The position numbers were made by a program, and so were the translations under genes. The notes beneath the pieces were generated by a model. That model was not told where the DNA came from, searched no databases, and was given only the letters and a program-made list of their open reading frames with translations. Below, in pieces: positions 34,584-41,984 of a DNA stretch of 64,000 nt. Within the stretch, counting starts at the first letter, position 1. The number at the start of each line of letters is the position of its first letter. The stretch is from positions 1 to 64,000 of the forward strand of contig JBIQLW010000006.1 of the NCBI GenBank assembly GCA_044463945.1. Direction: 5' to 3'. The DNA comes from 62-47 sp044463945. GTDB taxonomy: Bacteria > Pseudomonadota > Alphaproteobacteria > Rhizobiales > Xanthobacteraceae.

Positions 34584-35138
34584 TCAGCGCACCACGCCGG
34601 AAATGAATCCCGGCCGGCGGCGCGGCGGCTTGATGTCCTTTTTCAGGAAGCAGCGCGCCTCGCGTCCGACATAGCCCGGCCGTGCATAGGTCCAGGCGCG
34701 GCATTTAGCCTCCCCGGTACACGCCGCCTTGCATTGATCCTCGCCGCCCTTGCCCTTGACGTCGAAGCTGCGATAGTCGCCGCCGCTGCGGTCGGTGGAA
34801 ATCTCGAGGCCGCGAACATGCGGCTCAAGGACGCCGGCCCCACGCACCCCGGAGATGCAGCAGTCGCTGTGGATACGCTGCGGCACGCTGCTCTTGAGCC
34901 AGCAGAACGCGCCGTCGCTCGCTGTCGGATAGCTGAAGGTCCAGGCCCGGCACCGCCTGTCGCGCTCGCAGATCAAGGCGCAGTCGGCGGGATCGCCGGA
35001 GCGCACCGGCGTGCGCAGATAGTCGCCGCCGATCCGGTCGAAATTGGCCTGCGCACGGGCCGGCGACGCCGCGGCCATCGCCGCTGCCGCCAGCATCACA
35101 ATCACCGAGATCATCCTGAACGCGGCGGCGGCGCTCAT
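34584..35138 (-). CDS. Exported protein with two PAN/Apple domains
   Basis: 184 aa. A signal peptide (MISVIVMLAAAAMAAASPARA) precedes two related cysteine-rich modules. Module 1 has NFDRIGGDYLRTPVRSGDPADCALICERDRRCRAWTFSYP; module 2 has DRSGGDYRSFDVKGKGGEDQCKAACTGEAKCRAWTYARPG. Both contain the spacing C-X3-C-X5-C-R-A-W-T(F/Y) and a further C before a KS or KK tail, the PAN hallmark. PAN modules bind proteins or carbohydrates outside the cytoplasm. It is convergent with lepB (48 bp). The ligand is unknown. Confidence 0.85.
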   Translation of the reverse strand: MSAAAAFRMISVIVMLAAAAMAAASPARAQANFDRIGGDYLRTPVRSGDPADCALICERDRRCRAWTFSYPTASDGAFCWLKSSVPQRIHSDCCISGVRGAGVLEPHVRGLEISTDRSGGDYRSFDVKGKGGEDQCKAACTGEAKCRAWTYARPGYVGREARCFLKKDIKPPRRRPGFISGVVR

Positions 35139-35404
35139 GCCAAACCCTTATCCCTTTCCGTCACTGCACGGCCCCGACAGGCGACCGTCCCCCAGCTCTC
35201 AAATCGATCGGCGCGAGCACCGCCCGGCGGGGGCGGCCGTTCCGGCAGAACATACCATATCGTTGCGGCCGCCCGGCAGACGCCGCAGCAAAACGCCATC
35301 TAGCCGCCATCTCCCTGTACGCACGATGAACGACGCCCGCATCTCACGACTTGCTGATCCCTGCCAGCGCGCCATGCGCGACCGGCATTCGGCACCCGGA
35401 GCCG

Positions 35405-36775
35405 TCAGAACGCATATTCGTCGTAGGCCGGCTCCACCGAGCCGCCCCAGACGCCATGATACTTCTCCAGCATTTCCTCGGCCGGGCTGCGGCCGGCCTC
35501 GACGATTTCGTCAAGGGCTGCGAGGTGGCGCGTTTCGTCGCGGCCGAGGTGATCGACCCGGCCGCGCCGGCGCAGGCCGGCGTGGGCCAGCGCCAGACAT
35601 TCCTTGACGATCTCGAACAGATAGCGGTCGCGGATGCGCGCCTTGAAGCCGAAGCGCGGCACGTCATCGCGCAGCGCCTGCCGCTCATGGGCCGTCCAGG
35701 ACCTAACGATGTCCCAGGCCGCGTCGAGGCTCACGTCGTCGTAGAGCAGGCCGACCCAGAACGCCGGCAGCGCCGGCAGGCGGCCCCATGGCACGCCGTC
35801 CGCGCCGCGCATTTCGAGATAACGCTTCAGGCGCACCTCGGGAAAGATGGTGGAGAGATGATTGGCCCAGTCCGATAAAGTAGGGCGCTCGCCGGGCAGC
35901 CTGGCATTCCTGCCCTCGAAGAAATCCCGGAACGACGAGCCGGAGACGTCGATGTAATCGTCGCCGCGCTTGACGAAATACATCGGCACGTCGAGCGCGT
36001 AATCGACCCAGCGCTCGAACCCCATGCCATCCTCGAACGCCCACGGGATCATGCCGGCGCGCGCGTTGTCGGTGTCGCGCCAGATTTCCGAGCGAAACGA
36101 CAGGAAGCCGTTCGGCCTGCCTTCCGTGAACGGCGAATTGGCGAACAGCGCCGTCGCCACCGGCTGCAACGCTAGCGAGACCCGCAGCTTCTTCACCATG
36201 TCGGCTTCGGACGAGAAGTCGAGATTGGTCTGCACCGTGCAGGTCCGGTACATCATGTCGAGGCCGTAGCCACCGACCTTCGGCATGTAGCCGGTCATGA
36301 TCTTGTAGCGGCCCTTCGGCATCATCGGAATTTGCGCCCGCGACCATGACGGCGTCATGCCGAGGCCGAGGAAGCGGATGCCGAGCGGCGCGGCCACCTC
36401 GCGAACCTGCGCAAGATGCGCCATCAGTTCGACCTGGGTCTGATGCACGGTTTCCAGCGGCGCGCCGGACAGTTCGAATTGCCCGCCCGGCTCCAGCGAG
36501 ATCGCCCCGCCCCCGGTGACGTCGTGCAGGCCGATGATATTGCCGTGCTCCATGATCGGCTCCCAGCCGAGCAGAAGCCGCATCCCTTCCAGCAGCGTGC
36601 CGATGCCGCGCGGCCCCTCGTAGGGCACCGGCTGATGTCCCTCGACGGTGAACGGCGTCTTCTCGTGCTCGGTGCCGATCCTGAACTCAGACTTCGGCTT
36701 GATGCCCGCCTCAAACCACGCCACCAGATCGTCGCGGGATTGCAGCGGCGTGGTATCGGTCTGGTCACGCGCCAT
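35405..36775 (-). CDS. gshA: Glutamate-cysteine ligase (plant/alphaproteobacterial type)
   Basis: 456 aa from the ATG at 36775; the frame is open to 36802. It joins glutamate and cysteine with ATP, the first step of glutathione synthesis. It belongs to the class shared by plants and alphaproteobacteria, as shown by KSEFRIGTEHEKTPF, GGGAISLEPGGQFELSGAPLETVHQTQ, CTVQTNLDFSSEADMVKKLRVSLALQP and VPMYFVKRGDDYIDVSG. Placement beside a MarR regulator and a glutathione S-transferase makes functional sense. A 93 bp gap separates it from the MarR gene on the same strand. Confidence 0.95.
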   Translation of the reverse strand: MARDQTDTTPLQSRDDLVAWFEAGIKPKSEFRIGTEHEKTPFTVEGHQPVPYEGPRGIGTLLEGMRLLLGWEPIMEHGNIIGLHDVTGGGAISLEPGGQFELSGAPLETVHQTQVELMAHLAQVREVAAPLGIRFLGLGMTPSWSRAQIPMMPKGRYKIMTGYMPKVGGYGLDMMYRTCTVQTNLDFSSEADMVKKLRVSLALQPVATALFANSPFTEGRPNGFLSFRSEIWRDTDNARAGMIPWAFEDGMGFERWVDYALDVPMYFVKRGDDYIDVSGSSFRDFFEGRNARLPGERPTLSDWANHLSTIFPEVRLKRYLEMRGADGVPWGRLPALPAFWVGLLYDDVSLDAAWDIVRSWTAHERQALRDDVPRFGFKARIRDRYLFEIVKECLALAHAGLRRRGRVDHLGRDETRHLAALDEIVEAGRSPAEEMLEKYHGVWGGSVEPAYDEYAF

Positions 36776-36868
36776 GGAAATTCCGGGTCGAAACCGCGAC
36801 AACCGTGTCCGCGCGGCGAGAGACAGGATCGCGGCCGAGCGGCGCGCGACCGGGTGAGAACGACGACC

Positions 36869-37354
36869 TCATCGTGTCGCCGCGGTGTTCGGTGGCAGCG
36901 GCGCGGCCTGATTGCACGAGCAGCCGAGCCGGTCGAGCAAGCCGCACAGGCGCGCGGCGTCGGCGTCCGACAGCTTCGAGCCGACGTGCCGTTCGATGGC
37001 GGCGGAATAGGCGCTCCACATCCGCTTCTGCAAATCGCGCCCCGCCTCGGTGATGACGACGAACAGGCCGCGCTTGTCCATTTTGCACTCGCGCCGCTCC
37101 GCGAGCCCCTCCTCGACCAGCCGGTCGATCAGCCGCGACGTCGAATATTGCGGAATCAGCATCTGCCGTTCGAGTTCGACCGGACGCAGTTCGCCGCCGG
37201 GCGCGCGCGACAATTCCACGAGCGCGTCGTACCAGGCGAGCGGCGGAAAACCGGCCTTCTTCAAATCCTGCTCGACCGCGCCCAGCACCCGGCTCTGGAT
37301 GCGCATCAGCCGGATCCACGCCGCGGTCGCCTCCATCGATGGTCTGCGCTTCAT
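36869..37354 (-). CDS. MarR family transcriptional regulator
   Basis: 161 aa winged-helix regulator. The DNA-binding region is visible as LRPVELERQMLIPQYSTSRLIDRLVEEGLAERRECKMDKRGLFVVITEAGRDL, with the typical DXRG-like wing (DKRG). AGGGG lies upstream of the ATG. The gene is divergent from a glutathione S-transferase gene with 189 bp between starts, in which two near-identical 12-bp palindromes lie. MarR proteins usually repress a divergent detoxification gene and release DNA on binding aromatic or oxidising compounds, so control of the transferase is a fair guess. Confidence 0.88.
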   Translation of the reverse strand: MKRRPSMEATAAWIRLMRIQSRVLGAVEQDLKKAGFPPLAWYDALVELSRAPGGELRPVELERQMLIPQYSTSRLIDRLVEEGLAERRECKMDKRGLFVVITEAGRDLQKRMWSAYSAAIERHVGSKLSDADAARLCGLLDRLGCSCNQAAPLPPNTAATR

Positions 37355-37375
37355 CCCCTGGTCCCGTCGTATCCT

Positions 37376-37420
37376 GGTCGGACATATCCCGGTCGGAAGT
37401 ATATAGGTCGAAAGTGGAGC
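37376..37420. repeat. Three tandem 15-bp repeats upstream of the MarR gene
   Basis: GGTCG(G/A)A starts at 37376, 37391 and 37406, exactly 15 bp apart, with partly conserved following bases (CATAT, AGTAT, AAGTG). They end 22 bp before the MarR start codon on its upstream side and lie in the divergent promoter region. They could be a regulator array or slippage products. Confidence 0.6.
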
Positions 37421-37454
37421 GGCCGGGAGCCGTCCCGGCCGGACACCGCTATGA

Positions 37455-37494
37455 ATGCAGGTGCATCAATCTTGACTATTCCATGCAGTGGCAT
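37455..37494. promoter_or_regulatory. Two 12-bp palindromes, candidate MarR operators
   Basis: ATGCAGGTGCAT (37455-37466) and ATGCAGTGGCAT (37483-37494) differ only by a GT/TG swap, and each is a palindrome (ATGCA-GG-TGCAT; ATGC-AGTG-GCAT). Centres are 28 bp apart. The second lies inside the spacer of the predicted transferase promoter, ideal for repression. Confidence 0.5.
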
Positions 37495-37500
37495 TTAATC
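37472..37500 (+). promoter_or_regulatory. Candidate promoter of the glutathione S-transferase gene
   Basis: TTGACT (37472-37477), a 17-bp spacer, then TTAATC (37495-37500). The start codon is at 37544 with GGGAGG upstream, leaving a leader of about 35 bases. The -10 match is weak. Confidence 0.4.
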
Positions 37501-37543
37501 AAGCCACCTCACATACCGATAATCCTCAGGGAGGACAATTCCG

Positions 37544-38149
37544 ATGAAGCTCTACTACTCGCCGGGCGCCTGCTCGCTGTCGCCGCACATCGCGCTGCTC
37601 GAAGCCGGCGTGGCGCACGACCTCGCCCGGGTCGATCTCAAGGCCAAGAAGACCGAGGACGGCGGCGACTTCCTCAAGGTCAACCCCAAGGGACAGGTGC
37701 CGACGCTGCAACTGGACGACGGCGGCATCCTCACCGAAGGCCCGGTGATCGTGCAACTGATCGCCGACAAGGCGCCCGCCGCCAACCTGCTGCCAGCCAA
37801 CGGCACCGCCGAGCGCTACCGCGCGCAGGAATGGCTCAATTTTATTTCCACCGAACTGCACAAGATGTTCAGCCCGCTGTTTCAGCCGGCGTTGGCCGAC
37901 GAAGCCAAAGCGTTCTTCCGCGACCGGCTCAACGACCGCTTCGCCTATCTCGACAGCCAGTTGGCGGGCAAGGACTATCTGATGGGCAAGACCTTCACCG
38001 TCGCCGACGGCTATCTCTACACTATCTTGCGCTGGGCCGACGCGATGAAGTTTGACCTCTCAAGCCTCAAGCACCTGATGGCCTACAAGGCCCGCGTCGC
38101 GGCGCGGCCGAAAGTCCAGGAAGCGCTCAAGAGCGAGGGGCTGGCGTAA
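37544..38149 (+). CDS. Glutathione S-transferase (beta class)
   Basis: 201 aa with N-terminal thioredoxin-like domain MKLYYSPGACSLSPHIALLEAG, which is the bacterial beta-class signature with a cysteine at position 10 for mixed-disulfide glutathione binding. NPKGQVPTLQLDDGGILTEGPVIVQLIAD holds the cis-proline and the glutathione-contacting TEG. The C-terminal helical domain contains the FTVADGYLYTILRW motif. It conjugates or reduces electrophiles. A strong GGGAGG site lies 8 bp before the ATG. The divergent MarR gene and adjacent gshA suggest a glutathione-dependent detoxification set. Confidence 0.93.
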   Translation: MKLYYSPGACSLSPHIALLEAGVAHDLARVDLKAKKTEDGGDFLKVNPKGQVPTLQLDDGGILTEGPVIVQLIADKAPAANLLPANGTAERYRAQEWLNFISTELHKMFSPLFQPALADEAKAFFRDRLNDRFAYLDSQLAGKDYLMGKTFTVADGYLYTILRWADAMKFDLSSLKHLMAYKARVAARPKVQEALKSEGLA

Positions 38150-38164
38150 CGTCCCTAGAGACGT

Positions 38165-38271
38165 GATGCCCGGGCCTTGACCCGCCTGCGGGGCCGAAGC
38201 CCCTTCGGCGCGGCGAAGGCCCGGGCATCCATCATTTCAAAACGGATGGATTGCCGGATCAAGTCCGGCAA
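38165..38271. repeat. Compound REP-like inverted repeats between convergent genes
   Basis: GATGCCCGGGCCTT (38165-38178) pairs perfectly with AAGGCCCGGGCATC (38216-38229), enclosing a smaller GGGGC/GCCCC hairpin. It is followed by TTGCCGGA-TCAAG-TCCGGCAA (38251-38271). The TCAAG loop matches the hairpin at 20133-20155. The block fills the gap between the transferase (plus) and the fused beta-oxidation gene (minus), where it can end transcription from both sides. Confidence 0.75.
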
Positions 38272-38281
38272 TGACACGCGG

Positions 38282-40495
38282 TTAGGCCGCCGCCTTCTTC
38301 GGCGGGAAGCGACCGTAGAAGGTTTCGCCCTTGGCGGCCATGTCTTCCAGCAGCTTCGGCGGGGTGAAGCGCGAGCCGTATTTCGCCTCCAGCTTGTGGC
38401 ACAGCGCGACGAAATTCTTGGTCCCCATGAAATCGATGTAGGACAGCGCGCCGCCGGTGAACGGCGCGAAGCCGAAGCCGAGGATCGAGCCGACATCCGC
38501 CTCGCGTGGATCGACGATGACGTGATCCTCCACCGTGCGCGCGGCTTCCACCGCCTGCGCCACCAGGAAGCGCTGCTTCAATTCCTCGACGTCGAGCGTA
38601 TCGGGATCGAGGTGTTTCGGCTGCAGCGCCGCGATGCCCGACCACAGCGACTTCTTGCCCTTGCCCTTCTCGGGATAGTCGTAGAAGCCCTTGCCGTTCT
38701 TGCGGCCGAAGCGGCCTTGCTTCTCGACCATCTCGACCATCAGCTTCTTCTGCTGCTGATCGACGGCGTTGGGACCGAGATCGGCCTCGGTCGCCTTCAT
38801 GATCTTGAGCACAAGATCGAGCGCCACCTCGTCCGACAGCGACAGCGGGCCGACCGGCATCCCGGCCATCCGTGCGGTGTTCTCGATCATCGCCGGCGGC
38901 ACGCCCTCCATCAGCATCTCCAGCCCCTCGGCGGTGAAGCGCAGCACGCAGCGGTTGGCGAAGAAGCCGCGCGAGTCATTGACGACGATCGGCGTCTTGC
39001 TGATCTGCCGCACATAGTCGAGCGCGGTGGCGAGCGCGACGTCGCCGGTGTTGTTGCCGAGGATCACTTCCACCAGCAGCATCTTCTCGACCGGCGAGAA
39101 GAAATGGATGCCGATGAAACGCGATTGATCCGGCCAGTCCTCGGCCAGCGAGTTGATCGGCAGGGTCGAAGTGTTGGAGGCGAAGATCGCATCCTTGCGC
39201 AGATACTGCTGCGCCCTGGCGAAGGTTTCCGACTTCACCTTGCGATCCTCGAACACCGCCTCGATGACGAGGTCGCAATCGGAGATCGCGGCATAGTCGG
39301 CAGTGGCGGCGATGCGGCCGAGCAGCGCGTCGCGGTCGGCCTCCTTGGCGCGGCCCTTGGCGATCAGGCCGTCGATCACCGATTTGGCGTGAGCCTTGCC
39401 GCGGTCGGCGCTCTCCTGATCGCGGTCGATCAGCACCACTTCGATGCCGGCCTTGGCCGAAACATAACCGATACTGGCGCCCATGAAGCCGGCGCCGATC
39501 ACCGCGAGCTTCTTCACCCTGGTCGGCGGCACGTTCGCGGGGCGGCGCGCGCCCTTGTTCAGTTCCTGCATCGACAGGAACAGGCTGCGGATCATCGCCG
39601 CCGCTTCCTTGCTGCGCAGAATCTTCGCGAAGTAACGCGATTCGATGCGCAGGCCGTTGTCGATATCGACCAGCAGCCCCTCGTAGACACAGCTCAAGAT
39701 CGCGCGCGCCGCCGGATAGTTATCGTAGGTCTGGCTGCGATAGAGCGCGTTGGCCGGCGGGAAGACATTCATGCCGGCGGCGGAATAGACCGCACCGCCC
39801 GGCAGCTTGAAGCCCTTGGCGTCCCACGGCTGAACCGCCTTGCCGCCGTCCTTGATCCACTGTTTCGCCGTCGCAATCAGGTCGGACGCCGGCACGATGG
39901 CGCCGACAATGTTGGCGGCCTTTGCCTTGGCGAGCGTCATCTGGTCGCCCTTGAGCAGAAGCTGCAACGCCTCCGCCGCCGGCATCATGCGCGGCAGGCG
40001 CTGGGTGCCGCCGCCGCCGGGAAACAGGCCGACCTTGACTTCCGGCAGACCGAGCCGCGTCTTCGGATTGTCGGCGGCGACGCGATAATGGCAGGCCAGT
40101 GTCAGTTCGAATGCGCCGCCGAGCGCGAGCCCGTTGATCGCAGCGACCCATGGCTTGCCGGATGTCTCGATCGCGCGCAGCGTCTGCGACAGCTTACGGC
40201 TCTCGTCGAACAGCATCCGGTTGGCGGCTTCCTCACCCTGCTCCTTCAGCATCGCCGCATAGGTGCGGTTCATGCCTTCCAGCATCGAGAGGTCGGCGCC
40301 GGCCGAGAACGCCTCCTTGCCCGAGGTGACGACGACACCCTTCACCGCCGCGTCGGCTGTCGTCTGCGCGACGATCTTGCCAAGCTCCTCGATGGTCGTG
40401 GTGTCGAGCACGTTCATCGAGCGGCCCGGCATGTCCCACGTCACCAGCGCGATGCCGTCGGCGTCGGTCTCGATCTTGAAGTTCTGATAAGTCAT
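38282..40495 (-). CDS. Fatty-acid oxidation complex alpha subunit (enoyl-CoA hydratase / 3-hydroxyacyl-CoA dehydrogenase)
   Basis: 737 aa from the ATG at 40495, with GGGAG upstream. The N-terminal crotonase domain (about 1-190) has GKEAFSAGADLSMLEGM and the oxyanion part ALGGAFELTLACHYRVA with LPEVKVGLFPGGGGTQRLPR. The NAD-binding domain starts near residue 328 (KKLAVIGAGFMGASIGYV). The dehydrogenase has FASNTSTLPI, RFIGIHFFSPVEKMLLVEVI and NDSRGFFANRCVLRF with the C-terminal helical domains. It hydrates enoyl-CoA and oxidises the hydroxyacyl-CoA. It is likely cotranscribed with the thiolase upstream, across a 128-bp repeat. Confidence 0.95.
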   Translation of the reverse strand: MTYQNFKIETDADGIALVTWDMPGRSMNVLDTTTIEELGKIVAQTTADAAVKGVVVTSGKEAFSAGADLSMLEGMNRTYAAMLKEQGEEAANRMLFDESRKLSQTLRAIETSGKPWVAAINGLALGGAFELTLACHYRVAADNPKTRLGLPEVKVGLFPGGGGTQRLPRMMPAAEALQLLLKGDQMTLAKAKAANIVGAIVPASDLIATAKQWIKDGGKAVQPWDAKGFKLPGGAVYSAAGMNVFPPANALYRSQTYDNYPAARAILSCVYEGLLVDIDNGLRIESRYFAKILRSKEAAAMIRSLFLSMQELNKGARRPANVPPTRVKKLAVIGAGFMGASIGYVSAKAGIEVVLIDRDQESADRGKAHAKSVIDGLIAKGRAKEADRDALLGRIAATADYAAISDCDLVIEAVFEDRKVKSETFARAQQYLRKDAIFASNTSTLPINSLAEDWPDQSRFIGIHFFSPVEKMLLVEVILGNNTGDVALATALDYVRQISKTPIVVNDSRGFFANRCVLRFTAEGLEMLMEGVPPAMIENTARMAGMPVGPLSLSDEVALDLVLKIMKATEADLGPNAVDQQQKKLMVEMVEKQGRFGRKNGKGFYDYPEKGKGKKSLWSGIAALQPKHLDPDTLDVEELKQRFLVAQAVEAARTVEDHVIVDPREADVGSILGFGFAPFTGGALSYIDFMGTKNFVALCHKLEAKYGSRFTPPKLLEDMAAKGETFYGRFPPKKAAA

Positions 40496-40568
40496 GTTTC
40501 GCTCCCGATGAAAATGCCGCTGCCGGTACAGCGCGGCGGATGTATCGCCCTTCCCCTGCGGAGGTCTC

Positions 40569-40696
40569 GTGTCCCGGACGCGGGTCGCGGCATTCTTCAT
40601 GCCGCTTCGCTGAGCCGGGACCTTTGCAAATGCCGTCTTCGTTACGGTCCCGGCTCAGCGAAGCATGACTTGCGTATTGCATCGCGTTCGGGACAC
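40569..40696. repeat. 128-bp nested inverted repeat element
   Basis: Outer arms GTGTCCCGGACGCG (40569-40582) and CGCGTTCGGGACAC (40683-40696) match at 13 of 14. Inner arms GCTTCGCTGAGCCGGGACC (40604-40622) and GGTCCCGGCTCAGCGAAGC (40646-40664) are a perfect 19-bp pair. A third small hairpin GCGGCAT-TCTTC-ATGCCGC lies at 40588-40606. It occupies most of the 211 bp between the thiolase stop and the hydratase/dehydrogenase start, so it is transcribed within an operon. There is no transposase. Confidence 0.8.
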
Positions 40697-40706
40697 GGAT
40701 TAGACG

Positions 40707-41915
40707 TCACGCCCGCTCGATGATGGTGGCGGTGCCCATGCCGCCGCCGATGCACAGCGTCACCAGCGCAGTGTTTAGATCGCGCCGCTCCAGCTCATCC
40801 AGCACGGTGCCGAGGATCATCGCGCCGGTCGCGCCGAGCGGATGGCCCATGGCAATTGCGCCGCCGTTGACGTTGATCTTCGTGGGGTCGATGTCGAACG
40901 CCTGGATGTAGCGCAGCACCACCGAGGCGAACGCCTCGTTCAGTTCGAACAGGTCGATGTCCTCCAGCTTCATGCCGGAGCGCGCCAGCACCTTCTTCGT
41001 TACGTCCACCGGGCCGGTCAGCATGATCGAGGGTTCGGAGCCGATATTGGCGAACGCCCTGATCTTCGCACGCGCTTTGAGGCCATGCTTCTTGCCGGCG
41101 GCTTCGCTGCCGAGCAGCACGGCGGCCGCGCCATCGACGATGCCGGACGAGTTGCCGGCGTGATGCACATGCACGACGCGCTCGACCTCCGGATGCGACT
41201 GCGTCGCCACCGCGTCGAAGCCGCCCATCGCGCCCATCACCTCGAACGACGGCTGCAACGACGCCAGCGACTGCATGGTGGTCGAAGGCCGCATGTGCTC
41301 GTCGCGATCGAGAATGGTCAGGCCGTTCTGGTCCTTCACCGGCACGATGGCGTTCTTGAAGTAACCCTTCTCCCAGGATTCGGCGGCGCGCTTCTGGCTC
41401 TCCACCGCGTAGGCATCGACGTCGGCACGCGAGAAGCCGTACTTGGTGGCGATCAGATCGGCGGAAATGCCCTGCGGCAGGAAGTAGGACGGCACCGCGA
41501 TCGAAGGATCCATCGGCCACGCCGCGCCCGACGACATGATGCCGACGCGGCTCATCGATTCCGCGCCGCCGCCGATGGTGAGATCGTGCTGGCCGGCCAT
41601 CACCTGCGCGGCGGCGAAGTTCACCGCGTCGAGACCCGAGGCGCAGAAGCGGCTGATCTGCACGCCCGGCACCGCGGTGCCGAGCCCGGCCTGCAGTGCC
41701 GCGAAGCGGGCGATGTCGCCGCCGGCCTCGCCGACCGGATCGACCACGCCGAGCACCACGTCGTCGACGCTGCCGGCTTCGAGATTGTTGCGCTCCTTGA
41801 GCGCTTTCAGCGGCGTGGTCGCCAGCGTCAGCGCGGTGACCTCGTGCAGCGAACCGTCGGACTTGCCTTTGCCGCGGGGGGTGCGGACATGATCGTAGAT
41901 GTAGGCTTCAGCCAT
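40707..41915 (-). CDS. Acetyl-CoA C-acyltransferase (thiolase)
   Basis: 402 aa from the ATG at 41915, preceded by GAGGAAAA. The nucleophilic cysteine is Cys91 in QISRFCASGLDAVNFAA; the catalytic histidine is in NGGAIAMGHPLGATGA and the second cysteine in ALVTLCIGGGMGTATIIE. It cleaves 3-ketoacyl-CoA to acetyl-CoA in the last beta-oxidation step. It lies between acyl-CoA dehydrogenase and hydratase/dehydrogenase genes on the same strand, so a FadA-type degradative role is favoured over PHB-synthetic PhaA. The gap to the dehydrogenase gene is 69 bp. Confidence 0.95.
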   Translation of the reverse strand: MAEAYIYDHVRTPRGKGKSDGSLHEVTALTLATTPLKALKERNNLEAGSVDDVVLGVVDPVGEAGGDIARFAALQAGLGTAVPGVQISRFCASGLDAVNFAAAQVMAGQHDLTIGGGAESMSRVGIMSSGAAWPMDPSIAVPSYFLPQGISADLIATKYGFSRADVDAYAVESQKRAAESWEKGYFKNAIVPVKDQNGLTILDRDEHMRPSTTMQSLASLQPSFEVMGAMGGFDAVATQSHPEVERVVHVHHAGNSSGIVDGAAAVLLGSEAAGKKHGLKARAKIRAFANIGSEPSIMLTGPVDVTKKVLARSGMKLEDIDLFELNEAFASVVLRYIQAFDIDPTKINVNGGAIAMGHPLGATGAMILGTVLDELERRDLNTALVTLCIGGGMGTATIIERA

Positions 41916-41984
41916 CGCGTTTTCCTCGGGTTGTCCTTGTTCCATACGGCAACGGCGCCGTTGCCGGCGCCGTCATCGAAAATC

